This document shows positions 9,945-19,012 of a stretch of DNA of 64,000 bases, in pieces. The position numbers and the translations under genes were made by a program. The notes beneath the pieces are model-generated. The model saw only the letters and a program-made list of their open reading frames with translations. It was not told the DNA's origin and ran no database searches. The DNA comes from Ashinkailepas kermadecensis (lineage: Eukaryota > Arthropoda > Thecostraca > Neolepadidae): NCBI GenBank assembly GCA_034440615.1, contig JAOTOM010002251.1, positions 1 to 64,000 on the forward strand, written 5' to 3'. Positions within the stretch are counted from its first letter, which is position 1, and each line of letters opens with the position of its first letter.

Positions 9945-11391
9945 ATGGCAACCTTAACCATTAACAGGGACCGCGGTAGCTCAGTTGGTAGGGCGTCGAA
10001 CTCTTGATCGCAAGATTGTGGGTTCGAATCTCACGACAGACGGCATTTACCGAATCCACCCGCGATCAACCGGCGTGAGAGGTTAGCGACGCTATATGAC
10101 CTAGCGGTTGAATGCGTCGTAAAAGGACCCACGGTTCAAGCATTAGCAATTCACCTGCCCCCTCCAGTAGGGGACAGACAAGCCGGCACATCATAAATCC
10201 TGGCGTGAAGCTTATAGGGACCGGCCCCGTAGCTCGTCTTTCTGCTCCTCGCATCCTCGTTATGAGGTCACTAAAAGAGGAAAAGAGCCTTTCGCGGCTT
10301 ACACCGTTGCAGGAAAAAGAAGCATGGTACAGGCTAGGAGTGGTGCTGAGATGCCGAAAACTTGGGGATGGTGGGAGAGAAGTAGGGTTTGAAAATACTG
10401 ATGATGTAAGCAGGGCAATGGGTGCAACCGAACTAACCTCAGTGTACGACATGAAACTGGCAGACGAATAGTCACCGTACCCATCGACGTTCGACCTCAC
10501 AATACCAAAAACTACTCGAAGGGGGTCATCAATTGTTATGAGTTGAGAGACGTGTCGGATGATGACATTGTAAATGGCCTAGCAGAATGGGGAATGATAG
10601 GTGCGAAATGGATCACTATTAGAAATTGCCAAGAAACGCAACCTACCAGTAACTTCATATTAGCATTTCGTTTCACTGATTTTTCGGAATCTATATTCGT
10701 TGGATGCGTTCGTGTGAAGGTGCGTGTGTATGGCCCTAACCCCATGAGGTGCTTTCTATGTTCCCAATTTGGGCATGCGTCACGACACTGCCGAAATTGA
10801 GAGACATGTAGTAGATGTGGGTCAGAGGTGCATGCAAGAGGAAAATGTGAAGCTGAATGTCCAAAATGTTAAAACTGCGGCCCCGATCAAAAACCCCACG
10901 CTGCCTACGATCTTTCATGTCCCATCGTCTTGAAAGAGAAATAGATAATTACTTTAAAATGCTCGAATATGATCACATTTCGGGAGGCGCGTGAGCTCTA
11001 CGAGAGAGCTCATTCAAAAATATCCTACGCATCAGCGGCAAAGCTTAACCCTGCAATGGCAACACACACTCAAAGGGAACCTCTGATAGTCCCCAACACA
11101 CACAGCCCAACATCTCCGAGCTCATTGCCCAACTCACAACACTGCTTCCATCTTTTGGCGTGCCCCTTACGTCGCTCGAGGGGCAAAGACAGCAAGCTCA
11201 ATACGTCGCCGAAGCTGCGGTGGTACCATCTGTCACGAGTGGATTCGCTATTTACTTGCCAGAGGCCTCGCCCCGATCAACGTCCAATGGTGTGGAGTGG
11301 ACCCAGGCTCAACGCTCTTAGAGGCCTGCTTGGTCCTCTCCACCCAATCCTAGCCCCACTGCTCCGTCTACCACATTCTCCACCTTGATAT
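9945..11391 (+). pseudogene. Gag-like ORF1 of the I-like LINE, disrupted by a SINE
   Basis: ORF1 proteins of this kind bind element RNA. The start MATLTIN at 9945 aligns with MATTLNKN of the copy at 32118; the SINE is inserted after about codon 8. Downstream blocks PAPSSRGQTS (10153), INCYELRDVSDDDIVNGLAE (10531) and VRVKVRVYGPNPMRCF (10709) match the other copy. A CCHC knuckle, CFLCSQFGHASRHC (C-x2-C-x4-H-x4-C), is followed by a stop (TGA at 10798). The next knuckles (CSRCGSEVHARGKC, CPKC) are still readable past it. FREARELYERAHSK (10978) and a proline/serine-rich tail follow. Several stops and frameshifts show it is dead. ORF2 is missing from this copy. Confidence 0.8.
9969..10124 (+). mobile_element. 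tRNA-derived SINE inserted in LINE ORF1
   Basis: The head GCGGTAGCTCAGTTGGTAGG (A box) and GGTTCGAATCTCA (B box) is a different tRNA-like head from the SINE at 2431. The body (GGCGTGAGAGGTTAGCGACG, CTATATGAC, GCGTCGTAAAA) is the same. Only a very short direct repeat (GGGACC/GGACCC) is visible at the edges, so the TSD is uncertain. The copy stops after GTCGTAAAA and lacks the CCAATAACC tail. Confidence 0.82.
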
Positions 11392-11432
11392 ATCCGTATC
11401 CCACTTCCCGTCCTTCCTCCAACCCCCCAGGG

Positions 11433-11482
11433 CGGGGATGGCCGAGTGGTTAAGATGATAGGCTCTAGACAGTTCCTGTCTG
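11433..11482 (+). other. tRNA-like 5' fragment (Ser/Leu-type A box)
   Basis: GGATGGCCGAGTGGTTAAG resembles the 5' half of a class II (Ser/Leu) tRNA. The anticodon region then degenerates and no B box follows, because a GC-rich minisatellite begins. It is a truncated tRNA pseudogene or SINE head, not a tRNA gene. Confidence 0.5.
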
Positions 11483-11489
11483 ACGCTCG

Positions 11490-11745
11490 CCGCGTGCGGA
11501 CGTGTGCGCGCGCTCCGCGGGCTAGCGCGCGCCCCTGACCCCGCAAGGTCAGTGTGCGGACGTGTGCGCGCGCGCTCCGTGGGCTGGCGCGCGCCCCTGA
11601 CCCCGCAAGGTCAGCGTCGCGTGCTCTGCGCGCGTCCCTGACCCCCCAAGGGTCAGTGTGCGCGCCGCTCCGCGGGCTAGCGCGCGCCCCTGACCCCGCA
11701 AGGTCATGTGCGCGCGCCCGCAAGGTCAGTGTGCGTCTGCATTGG
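11490..11745 (+). repeat. GC-rich minisatellite, ~60-bp unit
   Basis: Three to four imperfect copies of a unit containing GTGCGGACGTGTGCGCGCG, CTCCGCGGGCTAGCGCGCGC and CCCTGACCCCGCAAGGTCA. Later copies are shortened. Alternating CG makes it Z-DNA-prone in principle. Confidence 0.85.
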
Positions 11746-11767
11746 TGCGGTGAGTGCGCGCGCGGCG

Positions 11768-12889
11768 ATGGGTGTGAAAAGGAGACACATTTTCAGCCCC
11801 CAGTCGCAGGAATCCTCGGAACTTGGTGAGTCAGTGAAGGAACTTAAGAGCTTTATAGCTCAACAGGTCCAGGCTGCAATTGATGAGATAAGCAGACGAA
11901 GCAGAGAGCAGCTGACGGCCATTGAAAAATCGCTTAGTTTTGTCCTGGAAACAGTCGATGAGCTTGCCAAAGGTCTGAGGAACACAAAAAAGTAAGTCGG
12001 AGATCTTACCGCGAGCTGCGACATCTCTGGCAACGAATTCTAAGACTCGAGGACGATCAAGACAGGAACGAACAGCAGAAGAGGAATAATCTCCTTATCT
12101 TTGCGGGACAAGATTTGCCACATGTACCCAGAGACGAATACCTGATTGAAATACTGGCAGCTACAGTTAGCCGCCATTTAGAGCTCGATGTGGACAGGGT
12201 GCGACAGAGTAGGCAATTCGATTTTACGCCAGAAATTCGGGAATTAGAAATTGGTCTCAGAATGCCCGACGGTAATATAGTTGCTCTCGAGAAGATCACA
12301 ACCAAGCGCTTTTATTGGATCCAGCTCCCAAAGGCCGTGAAGCCTCGTTGCCAGACCAAATGGGCTGAGGAATGCCCCATTTTCAATAAAAGACAATGGG
12401 TCCAGATTTATAATCTTCCTTATAAATGCTGTGTGTTGACTAAGCTTCAGACACTGCAGTACCGAATATTGAACAGATACATACCTACACAAAAGTTTTT
12501 GTATGATAAAAAATAATCAATTCACCGCAATGTAAGTTCTGTCCCGAACAAGACAGCATAAGTCACTTTTTCTGAGATGTCGGTCAGTAGGGCCATTTTG
12601 GCGGCAGTTGATAGCCAGGCTGGGTAGATTGAGCAGAAACCGACTGAGATATTGCCCGGAGCACTTACTGTTTGGACGTTTCGATGCTCCTGAGTTTGTC
12701 AACTATGTCGTACTTCTTGCAAAGCAATATGTTTTAAATAAGAAGCTGAATGGGATCGGAGACATGACGTTTGTAGAGTTTAAATCGAGGCTTTTGAACC
12801 AATATAAAGTTGATGAATGCATGGCAACGCAGGAGAGAAAGCTGGAACAGTTCCACCGCACATGGGGTAGTCTGATGCGGTTATTGTGA
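11768..12889 (+). mobile_element. Internally deleted LINE derivative (ORF1 joined to ORF2 C-terminus)
   Basis: The 5' part reads as a LINE ORF1: a 75-codon ORF (11768-11995) with a long helix suited to a coiled coil (ELKSFIAQQVQAAIDEISRR). DRNEQQKRNNLLIF, a junction typical of coiled-coil/RRM ORF1 proteins, follows in another frame. The 3' part (about 12350-12889) reads as the C-terminal region of a CR1/Kiri/L2-like ORF2 (KRQWVQIY, TKLQTLQYRILNRYIPTQKF, then LLFGRFDAPEFVNYVVLLAK and FHRTWGSLM). Endonuclease and RT are entirely missing. It resembles a non-autonomous deletion derivative. The exact parent clade is uncertain. Confidence 0.65.
12115..12516 (+). CDS. ORF spanning the ORF1/ORF2 fusion junction
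   Basis: This 133-codon ORF starts MPHVPRDEYLIEILAATVSR (the second half of an ORF1 RNA-binding domain). Without a stop it runs across the junction near 12330-12350 (KRFYWIQLPKAVKPRCQ) into KWAEECPIFNKRQWVQIYNL, which belongs to the ORF2 C-terminal region, and ends at TAA 12514. An in-frame join after loss of about 2 kb or more is notable, but one junction can be in frame by chance (1 in 3). Stops at 11993 and after 12516 show that the whole element is not one coding unit. The ATG at 12115 lies inside the older ORF1 frame and need not be used. I infer a decayed element rather than a working gene. Confidence 0.45.
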   Translation: MPHVPRDEYLIEILAATVSRHLELDVDRVRQSRQFDFTPEIRELEIGLRMPDGNIVALEKITTKRFYWIQLPKAVKPRCQTKWAEECPIFNKRQWVQIYNLPYKCCVLTKLQTLQYRILNRYIPTQKFLYDKK

Positions 12890-13750
12890 TGCGGGGGTTT
12901 CACAGGATCACTCCTGGCGATCCTGGGTACTAGCTGTCAATATCAATAGGAAAAGCGCTAGGATGAGTTGGTTTCATCTGGGTTGGATTTAGTAGGGCCT
13001 GGATCTGCTGGTACATTTGAGATGAATGATCTTGTAATAGATGCGAGAATAATGGAGATATGATGGAACGGGACTGAATGAGATGAGTAGTGGCGACTAC
13101 GCAAATGTGAACGTATGGGAAGATAAATAACGTGCGTGTACTACTACCGTGATGTTATGTACTGCGTACTGTGTGCTATTGTGTCGCAACTGAAAGACTG
13201 TCGATGTGTAATATCATTAATTTATAATACACAAAAATATTTTGGGCTCTGGGTACCAAAGGTCCCGGGCTCAACACTCGCACCACTCAAGACATTTCCC
13301 AATCACGCGCCCCACCGGCGAAACAGTGTGGGCGGCTTCCCAGACCAGTTCTGCGACCACCGCAGAGACTGGAAGGGTGACGGGTCCGCCCCCCATACCA
13401 CCCCGCGGTAGTGAAAAAAGCTGTTCGCTGGATTCCTCCAGCCTCTGGACGCAGGCGACTACCCCCGTGGACACCACACCACCACCGCCAGGCGGGGGAG
13501 GCCCCAAATCTCGTTCGAAATCATCCGTGGAGGGACATCCGCTTCATCTTCATAATGCATTTGTCTTACGTTTCATTTGCATCTGCTGTCTTCAGACGGC
13601 GCTCATGCAAGGGTAAGGACGGAAACATACTTTATATACACTGCACCTCGTCAACCTGTGCACTCACTAGCTTTACGATGGACCCTTGAGACGGTGAGTG
13701 TCTCCTATGATAGAAACTGTGCTATCCACTTTATCTACTTTAGTTATTTT
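12890..13750. other. Unassigned sequence with a proline-rich ORF
   Basis: No recognised gene. From 13242 to about 13560 an ORF gives a Ser/Thr/Pro-rich peptide (GPPPIPPRGSEKS, TTPPPPGGGGPKSRS). It may be the C-terminal tail of an I-like LINE ORF1, because an endonuclease start follows at 13751. This link is inferred from order only. Confidence 0.35.
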
Positions 13751-14351
13751 TAAATGGATCAGCCGCGGTCTATTTTACAATGTAACTAACTGTAGGGGGT
13801 TGAGAACCAGCACATAATACCTCCAGGTGCTCTTAAACCGCCACTGTCCAGCGGCCATCTGCCGGTAAGAAACCAAGGTGACACCGGACTGCATTTATAG
13901 CCTAAAATTCTAGTCAGTTTTTCTAAAGGACACGCCCTCAGACACCGTTGCGCATGGTGGTGTATTGCTGGCTGTCCACCATAGTGTGGCTGCGCAGAGA
14001 TTAGTGCTGCACGCCAAGCTGCAGGCCATCGCAGTAAGAGTGCATTTTAATCGCCTTTCTATATCTATCTGCTCACTCTACTTGCCACCAGGTGCTGGGT
14101 TCCCGTCTACTGAGCTACGACGTCTGATGTCCCAGTTGCCACCACCGATCTTAATACTAGTTGATTTTAACGCTCACCATACAGCATGGGGATGCCATGA
14201 TGTTAACGCACGGGGTCGGTGTTTGGAATCCTTTATGCACGACGTATCCCTGTGTATTCTAAGCACTGGAATGCCGACACACCTTCCCTGTCCTCCGACC
14301 ATGCCTCTGCTCTGCACCTCGGTTTGTGTAGCCCACAACTCGCACAAAGTA
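13751..14351 (+). pseudogene. I-like LINE endonuclease domain fragment
   Basis: This is the N-terminal part of ORF2, an APE-type endonuclease that nicks the target. Readable blocks are ILQCN...NCRGLRTSTYNLQVLL (13760), AAICLQETK with the catalytic glutamate (13854), HGGVLLAVHHSVAAQRL (13953), ISICSLYLPPGAGFPSTELR (14069) and LVDFNAHHTAWGCHDVNARG (14157), where GDFN has become VDFN. A final block (SALHLGLCSPQLAQS, 14307-14351) is in a shifted frame. The domain stops before its SDH motif. The matching RT part begins 1.2 kb later at 15548, with unrelated DNA (including the exon at 14423) between. Either two insertions or one rearranged copy is possible. Confidence 0.75.
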
Positions 14352-14422
14352 TCGCCGGCGCGAGTGTTCCATGTGAGTGACGACAGTACCGCCGGCGCGT
14401 GGCGGCGGCATCCCGTCGACAG

Positions 14423-14605
14423 GTGTTCATGTGGGTGGGCGTGCCCCTACTGTGCGTGGGCGCGGCGCTCTGGACCGCCTACCTGTACAACACCGGACGC
14501 TGCAAATACTGCCCGGGGGCACGCAAGCGCCGCCGAATGCGAAAGAACTTCCAGACACAGGTGGGAGCCGGCGCCATCGCCGACAAATACACCGATGGGG
14601 ACTGA
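14423..14605 (+). CDS. Exon 3 of the predicted two-TM membrane protein (second TM helix)
   Basis: The exon is preceded by an acceptor (CCGTCGACAG) and enters in phase 0, matching the exit of exon 2. It encodes a hydrophobic helix (VFMWVGVPLLCVGAALWTAY), then NTGRCKYC with a CxxC pair and a strongly basic tail (ARKRRRMRKNFQTQ). This is a positive-inside pattern, which puts the tail in the cytosol. A donor CAG|GTGGGA after 14560 would end the exon at 46 codons. Without splicing the frame continues 14 codons to TGA at 14603 (VGAGAIADKYTDGD). Both ends are open. With exons 1 and 2 the product would be 134 residues to the donor, or 148 to the stop. Codon third positions are very GC-rich. The family is unknown to me. 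The exon lies between two halves of an I-like LINE. Confidence 0.58.
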   Translation: MFMWVGVPLLCVGAALWTAYLYNTGRCKYCPGARKRRRMRKNFQTQVGAGAIADKYTDGD

Positions 14606-15547
14606 CGACGCGTCTGTATTGGTCGGCAGTCGGCGTGGCACTCGTTTTGTAATGCGGATTGTTGCCGTCTAAGTGCGTGTGTCGCGTGGAGGTATACATG
14701 TACGTTCCGTGCGTCCAAGCGTCGGCCAACGCTCTGTGATATCGAGCGCCTTCTCGGGTGTTCAAGACAGAATAGTATGCGGAATATTGGCAGGTGTCAG
14801 AAACAAGGTGATGTGTAGAATGATCATTGATCATGCTGTGCAAACTATACTTATTTATATGTCGCCGTGAGCGCAGGATAACGTGGACACAGATGTGTGC
14901 GTCCACGAACCCAATCCATCAGTACCACCATCTAAACTTACCACGTCTCAGCATACTTGAGGCTGTTATGGGTGTACCTCGCATGACTTGCGACCTACCT
15001 TGTGTGACGTCTGACAAGTCGCATGATCTGTGTCGTGTGACGTGACTTTGTGCGACATGTGACCCGTGAACTGACCTCGTGTGACATGTGACCAGATTTC
15101 GTGTTCTGTGAGGTGTGGTCTGACTTCATGCACGGGCCCTGTTGTTGTTGGTGTTGGTTGAGTGTGTCGAGCCTGCCACCGTCAGGTGATATCGGCTGTT
15201 TGCGTCGTTGTGGATGAGTTGAAGGTGGTGGTCCATCCAGGCATTATCATAGGGGCACTTTGTCTCTGGATTGGTCGCCATTTCTTCCGAGGGGCACCTC
15301 TGGTTGAAGAATTCGAAGTGCCTCGAGCATATCCCGTTTCTTCCGAAGGGCGCCTCTGGCTGAACAAAAAATTGAGTGGTGCACTGAAGTCCGTCTCTAG
15401 TCCGATAAATTCGGTGGTGCACTCGAGCACACGACAAGGGCGCCTTTTTTCTCAGAGAGGTGTCTCCGACTGCAAAAATTCGAAAGGGGAGGGAGTGTTG
15501 CGCTGGAGCCTTCCCGGATGGTCGCCTTTTCCCTGCCCGAGGTTAAC
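14606..15547. other. Intronic/intergenic repeat-bearing DNA
   Basis: Degenerate GTGACCTGTGACTTCGTGTG-type repeats occupy about 14985-15125 and recur at 17985-18130. A segment near 15150-15215 resembles 4365-4432. From about 15230 to 15540, GGGCGCCTCTGG/TTGAA-type words repeat at roughly 60-70-bp spacing and resemble MITE-like DNA at 29880-30075. Confidence 0.45.
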
Positions 15548-17938
15548 AAACACTCAGTGTGGTTTTAGAAAGAATCGCTGCACGATAGACCATCTTGTAA
15601 CCCTTGACACCGATATTCGTTCTGCTTGTGCAAGGAAACGTCTCCTCGGAGCAGTGGTTTACAAAAATATATATAGAGAGGGTGCCTTTACACCACGTGG
15701 CGACACGGAATCCTTTTGTAAATACATGAATACGTCCTCCACGGTCCGATGACAATGTTTATCAGAAACTTCTTAGCAGATCGCCGGTTCCGTGTCCGCA
15801 TCGGTAGCCAGCTCTCTAACTGGTTCCCACAATTAATGGAGTCGCACGGGGCAGAGTGCTTAGCGTGCCACTATTTGCTCTAATGATTAACGACATTACC
15901 TGTGCACTACAGCCTTCCATCTGTCGCTCACTCTTTGTAGATTATTTTGCTATTTGGACCTCAAGCACATCTGCACTGGCAATGCAGAGGCAGCTGCAGC
16001 TTGCAGTTCGGTGTCTGGAGAGATGGAGAAATAGGAGTGGTTTCCGGTTCTCACCAAGTAAGACGGTAGCCATGCACTTCTGCAGACGTCAACGATGTCC
16101 AAACACGGAAGTCCGCCTGTACAATTCGGCAATTCCAACAAAACCGACGGCCAGGTTTCGTGGTGTTATATTTGACAGTCGCTTGACGTACAGGAACCAT
16201 TTTAAGATACTCCGCGACAAATGTTTTAAAGCACTGAACATTCTTAAGGTGGTGGCATGAACATCGTATGGTGCTGATAGGTGTACGTTGCTTCTCCTGT
16301 ATAGATCTATGACACGGTCGAAATTGGACCATGCGTGTTTTGTGTATGATGGAGCTTGTAATACGGCCAAACGAACACTAGACATGATTCATCACACCTC
16401 GCTGCGCATTGCTACTGGCGCTTTTCGCACCTCCTCGGTTGCTAGTCTTCTAGCAGATGCAAACGAACCATGCCTTGCTTTGCGCCGTGAACTGTTCGGG
16501 ATGTGTTATGCGTGTAAACTACGCCGGTTCCCACAACATCCAACCTATCGGTCAGTATTTTCACGGCGTGTGCGGAATCTGTTCAGAGGAGGGCGACACG
16601 GAAGTGCTTTACCCTTTTGCATCATAATTCGCGCGTTATTCCAGGAATACAACATCAGATTACGCGGGATGATGCGTGTGACAGAATTGAAAAGTCCTCC
16701 CTGAAAATTGGCGTCGCCAAATATCGACGTATCGCTGACATGTATGAGGAAAGGCGACGTTCCGCAAGAGTTGAGACTACGGGCACTAGGACATATTTCA
16801 TCATACCAAAACTATACCCCGACGTACACGGATGGCTCGAAGACCGACTCTGGTGTTGGAAGTGCCTTTGCGAGGGGCACTTTGATTATAAACTTATCTC
16901 TTCCAGCCTACGTATCTGTCTACACATCGGAACTAGTTGCCATAAACAAAGCATTGCGTCTTATTGAAACAACCGATGATGAACGACACGTGTTACTTAG
17001 CGACTTGCTCAGCCGTCTGCTCCCGCTGGGAGCATAGTTATTAGTTGTTTTGGACCGCATCAACTGCATTGGTTATACAGCGCCTATAACGCAAAATTAA
17101 AAATAAACGAAAAAAACGCACAACGAAAAAGCTCTGGGATGGTTTTACCGACTGAACCAAATATTACAGGAAATTCTGACCAGACTTACATCTTTGACCA
17201 TCAGTGGCAAGGAAGTAGGTTTATGCTGGATTCCGAGCCATGTTGGAATTTGTGGAAACGAGGTCGCTGATGCTGAAGCAAAGCGTGCTGCTCAGGCTCT
17301 TTGCACACGAAGTTTCCCCCTCCCTACCTCTCACTTCTATCCAAAAATTAAGGCTTCCTCTTCAAGAAGTGACAGGCCAATTGAGACGCCATGATGGGCA
17401 ACAAACTGAGAAATATCAAACGCTCTCTTGGTGAATGGTGTTCGTCATTACATGAAAATAGAAGACTGAACAAGGTTGCACTGTGCCGCTTGCGAATTGA
17501 TCACACCTACGACACACACTGCTACCTTCTGACCGGCAGTGACAGTCCGCTATGTCCATGGTGCCACGACGCACTGTCAATGCGGCATATATTGATTTCC
17601 TGTCGCCGACTTAACAATGAGCGAAGGCGCCATTTTGGGCGTGCTTCTCTCTCCCTTAGGGAAGCATTGTGCAACGAGTCTACCATTGTTCAATCGGGAC
17701 AGCTTTTCCGCTTCCTATCAGAAATAAAGTGTTATGTGACATATGCTATTAATTAACTCTTTTGCAACTGACAAAATGAGAATCGTAGCATGGCATGGTA
17801 TCACACCTGTACTTGACCTCGTACATGCTATTCTGACTGACTTTTGTTTGCATTTCACTGTTTGACTGACAATGTTATGGGCGCTGCATGACCGACGCAG
17901 TCGATGCGCCCCTAAACCTCAATAACCAACCAACCAAC
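15548..17938 (+). mobile_element. I-like LINE, 3' part: RT, RNase H, CCHC, 3' tail (copy A)
   Basis: RT starts at CGFRKNRCTIDHLVTLDTD (15557) and runs through SLFVDYFAIW (15928-15957), where the second catalytic aspartate (FVDDF in the copy at 46.9 kb) is tyrosine (codon 15943-15945). Then come CFVYDGACNTAKRTLD (16338), an RNase H domain (TYTDGSKTDSGVGSAF, 16816; TSELVAINKAL; CWIPSHVGICGNEVADAEAK, 17225) and a C-terminal CPWCHDALSMRHILISC. The 3' UTR ends GCAGTCGATGCGCCCC...AATAACCAACCAACC. About 110 bp (17018-17128) interrupts the RNase H domain. Many frameshifts and stops mean the copy is inactive. Confidence 0.88.
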
Positions 17939-17984
17939 CCTGCTTGATGGACGCAAATTTTCATGTGACATATACCCACAGTGC

Positions 17985-18615
17985 CCCTCACTCTGTACCC
18001 GTCCCTGACCTCATGTGACCTGTAAGCTGACCTCGTGACATGTGAGCTGATGCCTGGAGGCGGGTATCACTTCGGGCGTGTATTCGTGTCACGTGGCCTG
18101 TGACTTGATTTCGTGTGACCTGTGCGGCAGTGTCTGGAGGCTGGTAACCTGGCAGGTGTGTACTCATCACACCAGCCGGCAGCCGTAGCTCCACAGGAGC
18201 ACGAACAACTGATGCACCATGCCGTGGAGGAGACCAGCGGGTGAGCTGCCGTGTTGGCACGCTGCACTGTCGCATGGTGTCTGACATGCACTGAAATACA
18301 CTATCGTGCCGTGCGACATACTGTGTCACACTACCCCACACTGTCATATTGCTATATACCGCCTCATACACTGGCATGTACTCTCATGCCGTCTGACATA
18401 CACTGTCATACACCGTCATGGGCGCTGTATAGTCAGTGGAGTTGATGCGCGCCAAAACCTTAATGGCCAACTATTGTCACATGCTGTGTTGCACTGCCAC
18501 ACACTGTCATATGCCGACATGTGCTGTCACATACTATCGCATGTTGCGACACAATGGCATACACTGTCATGTGTTGTCACATGCTGTCACGCTCCGTGGT
18601 TCACTGTCATAATCT
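17985..18615. repeat. Degenerate short tandem repeats
   Basis: 17985-18130 is built from variants of CTCATGTGACCTGTGAGCTGA. 18290-18615 is built from variants of CACACTGTCATATGCTGACA. Copies are too diverged for a clean period. It resembles 14985-15125. Confidence 0.5.
18418..18475 (+). mobile_element. LINE tail-only remnant
   Basis: GGGCGCTGTATAGTCAGTGG, AGTTGATGCGCGCC and AAAACCTTAATGGCCAAC match the last ~55 bp of the I-like LINE with a few changes. It sits inside the degenerate short-repeat tract. Confidence 0.6.
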
Positions 18616-18623
18616 GCCGGCCG

Positions 18624-18700
18624 CTCCAGTAGCTCAGTTGGTTGGAGTGCTGGCCTGCACCGGTATTCCCTGTCCGGGAAACACAGGGTTTGAGTGTCTT
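18624..18700 (+). other. tRNA-like sequence (degenerate)
   Basis: CAGTAGCTCAGTTGGTTGG is a good A box. GGGTTTGAGTGTC about 55 bp later is a weak B-box-like site. The stems do not close into a convincing cloverleaf, so this is a tRNA pseudogene or SINE head rather than a tRNA gene. Confidence 0.45.
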
Positions 18701-18933
18701 CGCGCGTCCGAGTGTATTTATGAAGCGATCATCGAAAGCGAGCGTGTTTATTAACGCCTTAAGTTTGCTCGTGTGACTGTATTTTCTTTTATATCTTTAT
18801 TTGAGTATTGTGGCACTTCTACTGACGAAGTAACTACCAGTGTAACATAGCATGGAGTATGCATTTTCCGGCATGCCTGAGTGGGTTATATGATGCGTGT
18901 GTCTCGTGACCTTGACCTGGTCGGGGCCGACAG

Positions 18934-19006
18934 TCTGGAGGACACGGATGCCATGCTGTCGAGCGGGCTCCGCCCCGTGCTAAGGCCCATGCAGACATCC
19001 ATCTAG
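18934..19006 (+). CDS. Candidate terminal coding exon
   Basis: After a possible acceptor (GGGGCCGACAG), the frame LEDTDAMLSSGLRPVLRPM...QTSI runs to TAG at 19004 with GC-rich third positions, like the exons at 4965 and 14423. A strong donor-like CAG|GTGAGA follows at 19013, just after the stop, so a 3' UTR intron or another frame is possible. This frame needs two carried bases, but exon 3 exits in phase 0, so direct joining would not keep it. The phase-0 frame from 18934 is also open but has less coding-like codon use. It may belong to the same gene through an unseen exon. Weakly supported. Confidence 0.3.
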
Positions 19007-19012
19007 CGGCAG

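Larger units (their letters stand above)
9735..11432 (+). mobile_element. I/Jockey-like LINE, 5' half (copy 1) with nested insertions
   Basis: This copy has a 5' UTR (CTCTCTCCCGGCCGG to the ORF1 start at 9945) and a gag-like ORF1, then ends abruptly before ORF2 at about 11432. The 5' UTR and ORF1 align throughout with 31965-33540, and that comparison exposes two insertions in this copy: a tail-only LINE fragment (9800-9835) and a SINE (9969-10124). Confidence 0.8.

Noticed and set aside
11277..11829. ORFs rich in Ala/Arg over the GC-rich minisatellite
   Set aside because: Composition artefact; they overlap on both strands and end at array edges.
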